Program-made: the position numbers and the translations under genes
The notes under the pieces: generated by a model
Databases searched by the model: none
Seen by the model: only the letters and a program-made list of their open reading frames with translations
What the model was told of the DNA's origin: nothing
Part shown: one piece after another, positions 36,283-49,066 of the stretch
How the letters are laid out: every line of letters starts with the position of its first letter
Numbering within the stretch: position 1 is the first letter of the stretch
NCBI GenBank assembly: GCA_001600455.1
Contig: BCKC01000009.1
Location: 372,001 to 436,000, forward strand
Length of the DNA: 64,000 nucleotides
From: Endocalyx cinctus
Taxonomy: Eukaryota > Ascomycota > Sordariomycetes > Amphisphaeriales > Apiosporaceae
Direction of reading: 5' to 3'

Positions 36283-39226
36283 ATGGCCAATACAAATCCT
36301 AACTCTGACCTGTCCACTCGTAAGCTTGGATTCTTTGATCTTCCCGATGAGATCCAGAAAGAAATATTCACCCATGTAAGTTTCCAAAGATATATTTGTC
36401 GCCGTCACCCTGGGCGCACCCTTTCCATAAAGATGAACATGACTAATTCAATACGTGGATGGAGTGCTCCCAAAATGACTTAATCTGCCTATCCCTCGCG
36501 TGTCACCGATTCCGGGATCTTGCCGCCGCCCAATTATATCGACAATTCCATATCGTATTTCCCGATGAGGACGATCCTAGCTTCGACAGCCCCATCGATG
36601 GTCTAGCCGGAGGTCTGGATACGTTCGTCACTAGCGAATATAACTACGCCCAACATCTTCGGGACCTAGTCCTAGATACTCTTAGTGCCGGGGAGAAGGC
36701 TGAACCCGCGTACAAACCCTACCTTGCTAATGTCAGCTGTGGGAAGTTTTTGAATACTCTTTTACTCTTGACCCTACGGAAAGCCAAGCTTCTTACTTCC
36801 TTTCGATGGAATATTCGCGTCGAACTCAGCCGACAAGTTTACCAGGCACTTCATAAAATCTCTACTCTCAAGCATGTTCATATACGTCTCCAAGCTGGGC
36901 CGTCCCTATACGCTGCGCCTCCTCCGCTACCCCTGGCTATCGAGACGTCACCTTCGACGATGTCTACGTGGGAGGATGATAGTGGCCACTCTGCACATGC
37001 ACCCCCGTACTATCAACAGCCGCTACATATCGCACCACCTTCTATCAGCTATAAATCCGCCCTAGATTTGGTACCGGGTAGAGCGACTTCTAGCGGTGAA
37101 CCGGTAAGGCTATCCGGTTTCAAGGACCTCCAAAGCCTTAGTGTTCTAGATCTGGATGACCTTGGTATTATAGAAGACCTGAGGACCTGCATACAACGGT
37201 CAAGCTCATCTCTGAAAAAACTCCGAATTTCGTTTTCCAACTCACTTGGTCAGCGCGCGAGGCGACCCAGCCCAGAGGCAGTAGACCCGGATGATTCTGA
37301 TGCGGACGATGACTTTCAAATCCTACCTTTGCCTACCAGTACGGCAGCTGCCTTGGACGCGAGCGGTCCGGCCAAAGCGTATCGGGTGCAAGAAGAGCGG
37401 AAGAGGCAGGAGTCTGCCCTGGGTCAGATTTTCCGCGTCGAGTCGAATCGTACTAAGCATGCTTGCCTCTTTGCCAAGGAAGATAAGCCAGCGGCGGAAG
37501 AGAAAAACAAGAAGAAAAAAAGCGAAAGACAGATGTTTATCGAATTGTTTGAAAATGTGATGACGAGGGTAATAAAGCAAACCCACGGGATTAGTCCGAT
37601 GGGAAATCTCAATCTCGAGCAGGTGGAGATGCTCGATACGTTGATGAAGGCAGCCAAAAAATACGCCGAGTCGGATCTTTTGTCGAGCCGTACGGAGCAG
37701 TCTGATTCTGCACAGGCTCGCAATGGCGATGTTAACTCAATAAACAGCGTGCCAGAGAAATCCGTAACACCAGTTGATCATGGTGCTCTAAAGAAAGTTG
37801 ATAAAGACGTCCTTCTCGAGGATGTTGACATTATAACCCCCGAAGGACAATTGGATATCGAGTTTCTGGGGGAGACGACCGCCGACGAAGCCAGCAAGGA
37901 TGATGAAGTCGACGAATCTCTACCCGTAACTTCATTATCCAACGAGGTACAGCAGATGAACTTAACGGGCGAAACTGCCGCTGCCGATGTTGAAGACGCC
38001 ACTCCCCGCGTTGAAGAAGTTTGCGGTCAACTTAAACCTATCTCGCCAGACGCTAAAGATATTAAGCACGAAATGAACATGATAGAAGCAGAGATCAAGG
38101 ATTCTGATGACGCAGAACGGTTCAGCGAGGTTGACCAGGAAGAACTTTGCCGCAGCGCCAACCAGTATGCGACAAAGACCAGGGGAATCGGCCTTCATTC
38201 CTTACATCTTTATCTGGTGCCCATCAAGGCGTCCGTTTTGGGTAGGGCAATCAATCTGCATACGTTGAAGAGAATTACCCTCTTGAATGTTGGAAATCAG
38301 GCACCTTTCTGGATCTTAATGATGAGAGAGAACCATCTCGAACCTCTCCCGCTGGAGAAAATTTATACGGATAATGCCTCTTTACCCTTCTTGCAGTTTG
38401 TTTCCGAGCTCAAGCGCGTAGAGGAGCTTTTCATGCTCGAAAGAGGCTCCAAATACCAGCCGGAAAGCTTCGCACCTAAGGCCAAGATCACCCTGATGCA
38501 GATCACTAACCTGGTACTCAAGAAACACGTCCATAGTATGAAACGCCTGATGATAAGGAACGACATGGATAGATCGTGGGATCTGAACGAGAAGACGACC
38601 AGGTTGATTTGTAGGAAGGGAGAGAAGCTTGAAGAATTGGCGGTGGTGATGGGGATGACATCCGTGGTAAGTTAGCTGTTCTTCTATCCCCCCTCCGTTG
38701 TTCTAGAAATAAGGAACGTAAAACTGACGAAGAGTATTTATAGCATGCTTTTATTCAGAGACTACATCACATGGTTAACCTTCGGGCTTTACAACTCTTA
38801 ACTTTCCGCTACGATGATACATGCCTTAGTGTGGTACGCGAGACGAGAAGGTTTATTATCGATGCCGTATCTCACTATCCGCAACTCAAACTTGAATGGT
38901 TAGTCGTAGGAGATGGCGATAGCGAGGGTGCCACACGAATTCTTCGCAAGAGAGACATGCCGGACGAGGCCAAGAGCGAATTCAAGAAAAAGGGAAATGC
39001 GGGAAATAAAACCGCTATGCTGCCTCTACAATACTCCCTGAGCACCAATTACGGCTCGTTGGCGGCAGTGCCCGCTGAAGTGTGGAAAACGGATAGTGAG
39101 ACGGATTCGGAAGACGAATTTGACTCCCCCAACGGGATCAATTTACACCTCATAGAGAGTGTACCATTCTATGACGTGTTTGGAGTTCGGATCTTCAAGA
39201 AGGAGGTGAGGGCTGGCCAACTTTAG
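36283..39226 (+). CDS. F-box protein, large
   Basis: Three exons (36283-36375, 36465-38666, 38759-39226) encode 920 residues. The F-box is split by intron 1: FFDLPDEIQKEIFTH in exon 1 joins CSQNDLICLSLACHRFRDLA in exon 2, followed by AAQLYRQFHI. It should bind SKP1 and recruit an unknown substrate to an SCF ligase. The middle of the protein is acidic and probably disordered, with a Lys-rich segment (KNKKKKSERQMFIELFENVM). The C-terminal part has leucine-rich-repeat-like patterns (LHSLHLYLVPIKASVLGRAI; VNLRALQLLTFRYDDTCLSV). Both introns are GT-AG and frame-preserving. A GTG codon further upstream is in frame, but the ATG at 36283 is preferred as the first ATG. Confidence 0.87.
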
Positions 39227-40002
39227 GTTGAAGAAACAACCGAAACTCTCGTGTATACGTGTGTTCAACAGCGGCGGTACATTAACCCTCGCTCTGTTTC
39301 TCTGATTTCTTTTTCTTTTCCCTCTTGTCTTTTCGTCGTTTTCGTAATTCAGAATACCCCAATACTTGTATTTTCAGTATACTTGTATTTACAGTCAGTT
39401 TACAGAATCACCTAATTGATAGTCCTTCTTTTCATTATTGGCGAAATATTTATGATTATGATTGATTACGAGTTGTGAATGTACGAAAAGCAAAGACATT
39501 GCATGTACAAGCTTAAGGTACTATGCTGCTATGTACTTCGTAAGTGATATTCTTAATGGGTAATAGCCCCGATTGGTTCAGATTAAGTACCTATCAGCTA
39601 CCTAAAGATTAAGTGCTAAATCCACTGTTGTTCTTTTTATAGAACATGGAACATTCTAAATTCGTGTAATTAGAAGTAGTTCTTCCTTAATTCCCCCACT
39701 CGGCATGATAATCAGCTGTGTTGCTGTGCCTCATTCCTCGCCCTATAGAAACAGTCTGGCCGACATGTGTTTTATTGTTTATTAACCGAGTAAGATGTGA
39801 ACTGATCGTCTCATCCTACCTAGTATAGTCACCACGTTACATTTGTGGGGGAATTGAAATAGATAATCTAAGTTGATCAGGCTGGATTTTACACGACCTC
39901 AGACATCTCCCTTTCATCCAATAGACGATAGATAAACGACAATCTCGATACCCCTCGATACTCTCTACGCAGTATACATATAGAAAAGTTGTTTGAGACA
40001 AG
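39227..40002. other. Intergenic
   Basis: Terminator region of the F-box gene and promoter of the transglutaminase-like gene. No feature seen. Confidence 0.5.
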
Positions 40003-41952
40003 ATGGCCGAAGTTCAAGAACCCAAATTCAATTCTCTGGCTGATCGGATTGCCGCTTTAAATTCTCAGAAAAATTTCGCCTCTCCTCCCTCATCTGGTCG
40101 ACGCGCTCCTCCACCACCACCTCCCTCCAAGCCTAAGTCTGATGTCTCATCATCCAATACCGATGTACCTGCCAGTACAGCGACAAGTCCAAACATACCT
40201 CCCAGACCACAAAAGCGAGATGCACCGCCTGCCCTCCCGCAAAGAACCAACACGTCTTCCTCCCTAACGCCCTCCGAAGGACGACGAGCACCACCACCCC
40301 TCCCAGGCCGTAAGAATTCCGCCCAGCCGCCACCTGCCTTACCTACTCGAAGACCGTCCAACTCTTCCGACATATCTCAGATATCCAGCATCTCCAATCT
40401 TTCTATTAAGCCTCTCTCTCGCACAAGTACCGCGTCGACAATCGACGTTCAACCCGGATCGAGAAGAGTGCTCGCGCCGACCCTTGATCAGGCGAAATTG
40501 CCACCGTTACCCCCTTCCAGGAAAGAGAGAGAGGCACAAGCGGCCAAAGAAGCACTAGAGAATGGAGGAGTAGAGGTTCTTAAAGCACCCCTTATGTCTA
40601 CGCGGTCTGCGCCCACCGTGCCCCAGCTGCCACCTAGAGTACCGTCCCGACCAGGTCATTCTCCCAATCCTAATCAAGTCGATGATATTGCCTCTGCTAC
40701 AGCCCCTCGCCGACTTCCGCCACCCGCATCACAATTCGTGAGACCGAAGACCACGCTAGAATCATCTGCGAGGCCACCTCCAATTCCCACGAACCGACCC
40801 TCGGATAGGTCTCCACCCCCTGTGCCGGTTACATCTCGGCCTACGGCTGCTCAGATTGACGCGTTTGCCGTACGTGCCGCCACCAACAGCGCCGCTTCTT
40901 GTCTCGTATGTCGCGACTTCTCCAGACCCGACGCCGTAGCAGCACAGTATCCTAGCGCGACCCTACCTCGGCAGGATCCGGTTGGATATCTCGCCACCGT
41001 ACTCTGCGGATCGTTCCCTTCGCCTACGGATAAAGCACGCGCCATCTTTACCTGGTCCCACCACAACATCGCGTATAACGTGGAAGAGTTTTTCGGCAAA
41101 TGCATCAAGGGTCGGGACGTGAATGAAACGATCTTCGCTGGTAAGGCCGTCTGCCAGGGTTACGCCGAAGTATTTCATGCCGTGGCTACCAGAGCCGGAT
41201 TGCAGTGCGTTATTGTGACGGGTCATGGCAAGGGGTACGGACACGTTCCCCTCGCGCCAGGGCAGCCCCCTCCGCCGAGGGACGTGTCGGGCCACGCCTG
41301 GAACGCCGTTTGTATCGATAATGGCGAGTGGAAGCTAATCGACGCGTGCTGGGGAGCCGGCGCCGTCAGCGACGAGAAATACATCAAACGCTTTGAACCA
41401 GAAATGTTCTGTCTCAGCAACGAGCGATTTGGGCTGAAACACTATCCATCCAACGAGCAGTACTTCTTCCGCCCCGACGGTCGCATCCCTACTTGGGAGG
41501 AGTACATCGTTGGACCGACGGTGGGCGAGAGGCCGACGTGGTGCGGCGGCGCCTCGTCCGAAGGCCTATCCGAGTTCACGTTCAGCCCGGACACCAAGCA
41601 CCTTTCGGTGCGCAGAAACGAGACCGTCCGGTTCCAGTTTTCCAAGATCTGCGAGCACTGGTCTCCCGAGCGCAACGGTAAAGGGAAACCCTACCTCCTC
41701 CTAATCAAAATCCACGGCCTCGACGGCCGTAAGGACGACATGGTCCCGCTCGACACGGACGGGTTTTGGTGGTGGGCAGATATACCCGCCAGAGACCTCG
41801 GCGCCCCCGGACAAAAGATACCGCTGCTGGCTCTCACGACGCTGAATAATAAAGACGCTAGAGGACTGACGAAAGACGAGTATTATCGTACCATGTCATC
41901 GGGTGGGTACTCTATGGCGTGGAATGTGTATTGCCAGTGGGAACTCGTTTAA
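40003..41952 (+). CDS. Transglutaminase-like (KY/Cyk3-type) proline-rich protein
   Basis: Single exon, 649 residues. The first 270 or so are proline-rich and disordered with many SH3-ligand-like PxxP runs (RRAPPPPPPSKP, PPPLPGRK, PPPIPTNRP). Residues about 325-455 form a transglutaminase-like domain: TDKARAIFTWSHHNIAYNVE, then GKAVCQGYAEVFHAVA (Cys384), VSGHAWNAV (His431) and WKLIDACW (Asp447). All three residues of a papain/transglutaminase-like triad are therefore present. The C-terminal part (about 520-649) is beta-rich, as in kyphoscoliosis-peptidase relatives. The fungal cytokinesis protein Cyk3 has a similar domain, but this protein lacks an obvious N-terminal SH3 domain, so it is not simply Cyk3. 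Catalytic activity is possible but such domains are often inactive scaffolds. Confidence 0.9.
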   Translation: MAEVQEPKFNSLADRIAALNSQKNFASPPSSGRRAPPPPPPSKPKSDVSSSNTDVPASTATSPNIPPRPQKRDAPPALPQRTNTSSSLTPSEGRRAPPPLPGRKNSAQPPPALPTRRPSNSSDISQISSISNLSIKPLSRTSTASTIDVQPGSRRVLAPTLDQAKLPPLPPSRKEREAQAAKEALENGGVEVLKAPLMSTRSAPTVPQLPPRVPSRPGHSPNPNQVDDIASATAPRRLPPPASQFVRPKTTLESSARPPPIPTNRPSDRSPPPVPVTSRPTAAQIDAFAVRAATNSAASCLVCRDFSRPDAVAAQYPSATLPRQDPVGYLATVLCGSFPSPTDKARAIFTWSHHNIAYNVEEFFGKCIKGRDVNETIFAGKAVCQGYAEVFHAVATRAGLQCVIVTGHGKGYGHVPLAPGQPPPPRDVSGHAWNAVCIDNGEWKLIDACWGAGAVSDEKYIKRFEPEMFCLSNERFGLKHYPSNEQYFFRPDGRIPTWEEYIVGPTVGERPTWCGGASSEGLSEFTFSPDTKHLSVRRNETVRFQFSKICEHWSPERNGKGKPYLLLIKIHGLDGRKDDMVPLDTDGFWWWADIPARDLGAPGQKIPLLALTTLNNKDARGLTKDEYYRTMSSGGYSMAWNVYCQWELV

Positions 41953-42555
41953 TATCCGGTGTGAGTGGTCATCTTAAGCTGTGCCTGCATAAAGAGCGGA
42001 ATTGGGATGGAAAGGGGGAAACGGGTCATGGGATGGGTGATTGCATGCATGGTTACGAGGACAGAAATAATTTAGTATTCTTTTAACTACTTTTTTCACT
42101 TATATAGTTTTAGAGGGAGCATAAATACATGCTTGGTGGGGTTTTTCTTGCCAATACATCTCATAGTATTATTTGTGTATCTTCGTTAAAAAAAAAAAAA
42201 AAAAAAAGCTCAGCGTCATAATTCCTGCTGAAACTATAGAGCTGGCTTGTGTGCTAAGGATTCATCATATAGATATAGCCTATTACAAACCTGTACGCAA
42301 GAAAACGTACAATCCATAAAATACTCCTTGCATGTGCCTATATCAATTGGATATTTATCCCAGCCTCCCCATAAAAGGGGACAACCAAAAAAGAAATTTA
42401 TACCAGCTTTTTTCTCCTTATCATTCATTCTCCTCCCGCCTAATTTAATTACTAGACAGAAGTTTAGAAAAAAACCGCGATCACAGAGTTCAGTTTCTCC
42501 GTTCCGCAATCCCCTGGTCTTTAACAAGACGGCCTGCTTGCTCCCCCGCGTCCTG
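41953..42555. other. Intergenic between convergent genes
   Basis: Contains a run of about 19 A near 42188-42207 and AT-rich sequence. The plus frame at 42247-43122 is read-through antisense to the HAK gene. Confidence 0.6.
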
Positions 42556-45478
42556 CTATATCTCTTTAACGAACCCGACCTCGACCAAGCGATCCATAGC
42601 CAGTCGCAAGTTGGCGATCTTGGCGCGCGTATTATCGCGTATCCAGAGGAAGATGACGAGGAGCAGGCGGCGGAACGGGTGCGTGCCCGCGCGAATCTTC
42701 ATCTGCTCTTTGCCCACGACGTACATCACCTTGGTCGCGTACGCGCGGTCGAGGCTCGCGAGGGCGTCTCTCGTCTTCGCGTCGGCGAGTTCCGCGGGCG
42801 CTTTTCTGTTCGTGGTCGTCGTAGTCGTAACCGACGTCTTCGCCGTCTCGTTTCCGGTCGCCGCGGCGGCAACGGTATGTTCTTCTTCTTCCGTCTGGGC
42901 GTCGCGGCCGTCTCGAGCCTGACGCACGACGTAAGCGCGTACCTGCTCGTAAATCAGGGCCGCGAGGTCGGGCGTGATGACCTCGTCCATGAACCCGTGG
43001 CGGACGACGAGCCGGTAGCATCCGGGAACGGAGGGGATGGCCGAGACGACGAACCGGTCCGCGGCCGGCACGGTGGGCGCCTCGACCGGGTGCAGGTGGA
43101 AGAAGACGGCGGCTTCGGGTAGGGCGCCGAATTTGGTGACGAACTGGGCGAAGACGGTGGGCGTCAGGACGCCCGTCTTGTCGAAGTAGATGCCGAAGCC
43201 GCGGATCCGGCTGACGGACCCGCCGCCCCAGCGTTCGGTGAGATAGAGGTTTCCTCCTCCTCGTCCTTGTTTCTGTTGTTGTCTTCGTTCTCGTCCTCGT
43301 CGATCCTCCTCTTCCTCGTTTTCGTCTTCGTCTTTCTCGTCGTCGTTGATTTTGCGGATAAGCTGACTAGGGCGGAACCGATCCTCGGCTTCGGCGCGCC
43401 ATTGGTTTTCTTTGCCGAATCGCCATAACAAAAATATGGTCGCGAGGATGCCGGCGATGGTCAGCGTGAACCAGGCGCCGTCGGGGACTTTGGTCAAGGA
43501 GGACGATAGGTATAACCCGTCGACGGTGGCGAAGAATAGCCAGGGCAGGAAGACGAGTAAGGGGGAGAGACGCCATACGATGAGCGAGACGAGCGTTACC
43601 ATGCAGGTGTCGAAGAAGGTGACGAGCATGACGCATACGCTAATGGGTCGTTAGCATATTTATATATAGAATTCCATTGCATAAAATCGAGGCAAGTAAA
43701 ATACATACCCGTACGCGTTACCCAAGCGGGTGGTGTTGGAATAGATGGCAGTCACGAGAATGGTACCCAGGAGCAGGATCCAGTTGACGAAGGGGACGTA
43801 AAGCTGACCATGGAATTTCGTCGAGGTATGCACGATATTGACCTGCGGGCAATAGGATAATTTCATGAGCTGGCTGATGAGCTATAAAGACGTTAGTTTA
43901 ATTCACGATTCTTTCATGGGATAGATCAAAACACATACCTGGAAGACAGCCGTTATCATGGCTTGCGAAGCTACAATGGCCGCGAGCACGGCGATAACCA
44001 AGCTAGGGTACAGCATACCCGGGGGCACGGCGTTATAAAACGGGTTGCTGTAAGCCTCGGGATGCACGCTGATGTAGGCGGCCTGTCCGGTATACGCCAG
44101 CAGCAGGGTCGGGTAGCACCACGACAGCCAGCTAATCTGGATAGCCCTCATGCTGAAAGCGCCGAGGTCGGCGAAGAGGGCCTCGACGCCGGTGAAAGCC
44201 AGCAAGATACCGCCGAGCATCCTCCAAGCCTCCGTCTTCTTCTCGGCGAAGAAGCGGATGGCGAAGTAAGGGGAGAAGGCTTTCAGGACGGAGGCGTCGT
44301 ACATGACGAGGTTGTAGACGCCGAAGCCGGCGTTGAAGCCGAGCCAGACGATGACGATGGGGGCGAAGGTGCTGGCGAGCCGGGAGAGGCCGAGAGGCTG
44401 CACGAGGAACAGCACGATCAGGATACCGCAGCTCGTGCCGACGATGGTCGGGCTCGTGATGTCCTGGCTGACGACCGAGAGGCCCTGGACGGCGCCCAGG
44501 ACGGACTGCGCAGGCGTCAGGATCCCGTCGGCGATGACGGCCGAGACGGATAGCACGCCGATCGTCTTCAGCAGGCCGCGCGTGAACTTGCTCTTCTCCA
44601 TGCCGGAGCGGAGGGTGCGGTTGCTGTGCGGAAGGTCCTGCGTTTGGTGACGCTCCATCTTGACCATGGCCTGCTCTCGCGGATCACGATCGGTGATGTG
44701 AGCCTGCAAAGGATGTAAGTGACAATGTTTTTTTTTTTTTTTTACTTTTTGATAAATTCAATTACGCGGAGGGTATATTATACGTACATAACGAGTGAGT
44801 AAGGAGTAACAGCTAAAAGTGCCACCTTCACCCTGATTATCGGCACGGAGGATAATGAGAATGTATTTAATCGTCACCATGATGGTAAGAGACCAGATGA
44901 TGACGGACAGGACCTGAAGAAGGTCATTGTAGCTGGGACTGTCGGTGAAAGTACTCGAAAACACGTACAGGGGACTGAATAATGATAAAAAGGCATTGTA
45001 GGTCAGAATCACGTCGTTTTATCTCTTTCTGTAAAAAACATGGGAAATTTTTGTACATACCTCGTCCCGATATCTCCATAAATGGCACCAATTGACTGGT
45101 AAGACAGCCTTTATTTTTTCACGAGATGTAGTTAGTAACCGCTGAGTTCTTTCAAGTACCAGGGGAAAAATTGCGACATATGGAACGAGAACTACGGTAC
45201 CATAGCAGAGTGGTACCCTTAAAGACTTGTTTCTTCCTGCCGTCGTCTCGATGCCAGCTGCCTTCTTCGGCGTCCCCGGCGTGCACGCCCTGAGCATCGC
45301 GAGATGTATGCACGGAAGGGCTGCGCTCGTTGGGAGCGCGAGTGCGGGACAAGCTTCGAGTGTGGTAAACACCATTCAAATCAGGCACATTAGTACCGCT
45401 ACCAGAGGCAGAAGCTGATTGCTCCTGCTTCTCGGGTAGAATTTCATCATCTTCAATCGAAATGTTCTGGGTAGCCAT
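42556..45478 (-). CDS. hak1: High-affinity potassium transporter (HAK/KUP family)
   Basis: Six exons on the minus strand (45478-45201, 45108-45061, 44974-44788, 44703-43939, 43881-43709, 43639-42556) join in frame to 844 residues, close to known fungal HAK proteins. It is a plasma-membrane K+ uptake carrier with about 12 membrane segments. Signatures include KKQVFKG, LLWLSYQSIGAIYGDIGTSP and LYVFSST, RADNQGEGGTFSCYSLLTRY, SAVIADGILTPAQSVLGAVQ, FTGVEALFADLGAFS and YTGQAAYISVHPEA. The long soluble C-terminal region has a Glu-rich insert (DDEKDEDENEEEEDRRG) usual in this clade. Exon 2 is only 48 bases and all sites are GT-AG. It is probably induced at low potassium by family knowledge; no control site is visible. 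Name given by family resemblance. Confidence 0.95.
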
Positions 45479-47820
45479 TACCGAAAAAAAGACGGCAAGA
45501 CTAAGAGGATCGGCACACACAAAATGGATGAAAGGGCAAGGATAAAGTAACGATGAGACGATTGGATAGATGAGAACGAGAGCACGAAAAAAAACCTGAA
45601 GGAAAGGGACGAGAAAGCTGAAGGGAAGAGGGAAAAAAAGAAGGGAATTTAAGTCACGGTCAAGATATATGGGTATATGAAGCTATCTATTTTGAGTCAA
45701 TATGTTGATACATGGATCCAGCGAGTCAAGCGTGGGCTTACAACCCCCATCTATGCTTATCTTTTTGTGTCCCAAAAATATGTAAGTCATTGGACAAAGC
45801 TCTGGAGCTATCTACGTCCTCCTCCATCAAACACGTGGGATGAAAGGGAGGGGGGAAGGGGGGGGGGGGGTAATGTTGGTTTGCACTTCCTTGGGTCAAC
45901 TGCATGATGCAACCCGGTATGTATCTAGATAAATGGTGTGTAAAAGGGATGGGTGACACGGTAGGCAGGCTATGCTCGGAATAATCCATCGGTGAAAATA
46001 TTCGGACTCTAGACTTTGGCGTGGATGGGATACGTACATATGTATGCAGCTCTGCGTATATGTCCCAGTCAGCCCAATGTTTTCATTTCCTACTCTACCC
46101 TAGCTTTGAGCTTTTGGATCCAAAAAAACGGAAATTAGCTAGCTTTTGTAGACGAGAAACTTTCCGAAATGATCGGGCCTATTCATGAAAAAAATTATAC
46201 ATAATCATAATTCCCTCGGTCAGCTTTGGCCGGTGAAAATTTATGGTGAACGGTGAGGGATTTATTTTTTAAGGCTATATCAGAATTCACCCATTCCTCA
46301 TCAGGGTAGAAGTTGAATGAATCTCGTTTCACCACAAGCTTTAGACTTTTGACGTCCTGAGTAAAGCTCCAGATTACATCATCATCATAATTACCATCAT
46401 CATCCTTGTTGATGCATATCTGTGGCGTTTGGGGTCGTGCATATGCATTATCTCATGTACGTACGGTACGTATTTATGCAGATACGTGATGTATGTTGGT
46501 GTATATCCATAGATATCTAAGGATAATATCACGAAGAAGTTCAAGAGGATCTTATTTGTTTACAAGCTGACCCAAACGTCACAAAGCTTCACCTTGGGGT
46601 TAGTGACTCGTGCATCTAAATATCTTCACTTGTCGTATTTATCATTGTAACGGTGACATCCATTTCGGGGTAGCTTTTATGGATACTTACCGGTTGTGTA
46701 GATACAGTAGAATTTGGAGATAGCTTCGGTTGATTTCGGACAGCTTGAGAAAAAAAAAAAAAGAAAAGAAAAAGACCAGCAAAAGGTCAATCCATGACCT
46801 CTTTCAGAGATCTACTATAAGGATGGAATATATACATAGAATGTAGATCATGAAACAACAAAGTTTGGGGGTTGGAAAGGGAGGCCTCCGCGCTAACGGG
46901 GATTAGAGGGTCTAGATTCTCCGGATTATTTACCTTTGGAAACGGTACCCGAGTTGTCCAGCAAAGTGGCGGGTCTCAAGGGATATTTGTTGGTGAAAAA
47001 AAAAAAAAAAAAAAAAAAAAAAAACATCAGTCTCACTTTAACATAAAATTAAAATTATGTCTGCATTATCTCTCTTTACCGTATTACTGTACCTAGGTAT
47101 ACATCATCAATAGATATGACGTAAATGATAATTAAAAACAAATATTATTGATATCCATGGATATCAGATGTAAGAAAATATCTCTCTCTATTTCTATTTG
47201 ACTGCACCGCCACAGCTTCTTAGTGTTGGCCCACTACTCAAAGTTATGAATTATGTACGTACATAGAACGTACGCATAGACATAATAAACAAGGGAAATT
47301 TCCCAGTTAATCCTTGACATGAGAATTGTAATCAAGAGGTTGAAGGTCGAGTCTTACTTACCTATCATTCTTTCTCTTATTTCACTCTAATCAAGTAAAA
47401 CTAGATAGAGACCTCCCTTGTCCATTATGTTGATATTCAAACCTCTTTTCTTCACGAGTATTTTCAGAAGCCCATGCTTACGGGTCGGAAATTCAGTCTC
47501 CCATTTTCATATTAACGTGAAATGAATATTTGAACGTCCAGTAAGATCAAAACGAAAGAACTGCTCTCCTACCTGCACCAAGTAAGTACAATAAAAACTT
47601 GAAGTGTCCCAAACTGCTTTCATAACAATTAGTTATGAAACCTAACCGACAAACCGCAAATCAACATTTTCCGTCGTTTTGTTTCTCGCCTGAGCCCGCC
47701 CGTCATATTCAGGTCAAACCATCTGCTCAACCAGCCCTCTCCTTTCTCCTTCCTACCCACGATTCTCGAGAGCACCCTCGCACCCCTATAATCAATCCAT
47801 CTTCCCGTCAACGTGCTCTA
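45479..47820. other. Gene-poor, AT-rich interval
   Basis: Upstream of the HAK gene. It contains a G-run near 45855-45870 and a run of about 29 A at 46996-47024. No supported gene. Confidence 0.5.
46996..47024 (+). repeat. Poly-A homopolymer, about 29 bases
   Basis: Uninterrupted A-run. It may be simple slippage or the tail of an ancient retroposed sequence; no element is recognisable to its left. Confidence 0.8.
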
Positions 47821-48120
47821 TCATATGTTTCTGCATCTTCTGGCCGTAACATGACAAGTGCCGCACGGAGCAGCGCAATCGGTGTTTGACGCGCAGTAAG
47901 CGTTGCAGGTATCTCTCTCGACGAGAGGGTTTACCTCTCGATTGATGGGTTGCTCCTAGCACAATTTTGTCTTTTAGTTGACTGAAACCTCATAGAGATT
48001 CTATAAGACGATGACCAAAAAAAAAAAAAAACAGAAGGAAAAAAAACTTACACTCGGAGCAGCGATGGTTAGCCTCCCGAGAAGGGCGAAAGCGATGATC
48101 GATGACAGAGTGAACTTCAT
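47821..48120 (-). CDS. Small cysteine-rich secreted protein
   Basis: A two-exon gene (48120-48052 and 47955-47821) too short to appear as an ordinary open frame, encoding 67 residues. Exon 1 is a signal peptide (MKFTLSSIIAFALLGRLTIA) ending APS at a GTAAGT donor. Exon 2 begins after a CTAG acceptor exactly in phase 0, giving a short acidic pro-region (EQPINREVNPLVER) and a mature part with six cysteines (DTCNAYCASNTDCAAPC, then GTCHVTARRCRNI). Spacing is C-x3-C-x5-C-x3-C-x2-C-x6-C, suggestive of a three-disulfide knottin-like fold. Fungal proteins like this are often secreted effectors or antimicrobial-type peptides; the role here is inference. The 96-base intron and the matching frames make a chance arrangement unlikely. 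Confidence 0.72.
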
Positions 48121-49066
48121 TTTCGTTTTTTTTTCTTTTTTTTTTTTCGGCTTGATTTCTCCCCGAAGACTGTGAAGTATAACGTGAGGACTTTTTGGTT
48201 TGAATAATGGAAGAAGTTGCTTAAGATCGAATAGGAGATGAAGTCGAGTTTATATATTTAAATCTCTACCCCCTTTAATACGCCCAGAAGACGCCGAGGA
48301 ACTATCTTACCCTTTTTCCCAAACCCATCGTAACGCTCTCAGACACCACTATTTCAAATTTGCCTGTCTCTATGACTGTGTAAACTATTTAATATGTCAT
48401 GCATTAAAGTACCATCTCTGCTCGTGATAGATCTATTCAATATGGTGACAGTTAACATGCGTATGGCTTATGCTAGGTCGTTCGATGTTAGCACCTTGGC
48501 AGTCCCACCTAGAGGTACTTGGTCAAAGAATTCATCGTATTTGATTGGCTTCTGAGAGCTTTCTAGGCGTAAGAGTCGTAGTCTCGTGGTTAGAATAGCG
48601 CTGAGAAGAGTCTTGCCGTGCCTCCTCTCGCTACGGCCGCCGGCCGCCGAGTGGATCAACCACCGGGTTCGGTCTCCATCCGGTTACCCCTTTAGTCCGG
48701 AATTTGTGGGTTAGGAACGAAAGCGTATCCCATAAGTTAAAATTCAAGATGAAATTTTATCCCAGCAGCTAATATTGCCTGACTAATTTACCGTCGAGTG
48801 AAATCATTGTGATATACCGTACCGTAAGCATAGTTGGAAGATTGGGGTAAAAGGCAAACCCGGCTGGGTAGAAGTGAACAAGGACGAGAACACCACAATG
48901 CGGGATAACGTATTTCCTGCTGGGTGGTGCCAAGGTATAATGGGGTCGGTTCGTACGTTGGCAAAAGTAGATTATATCACCGGAAGTTAGACTATAATTA
49001 ATACGGTGATTGTATGTGTAGTCTGGTCCTCCGGCCGCAAAGTAAAACAAGCCGTCTACTAGGAGA

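Noticed and set aside
42247..43122. 291-codon plus-strand frame
   Set aside because: Antisense to the last HAK exon; Arg/Val-rich shadow composition.
43963..44553. 196-codon plus-strand frame
   Set aside because: Antisense to HAK exon 4, with charged low-complexity content typical of a shadow frame.
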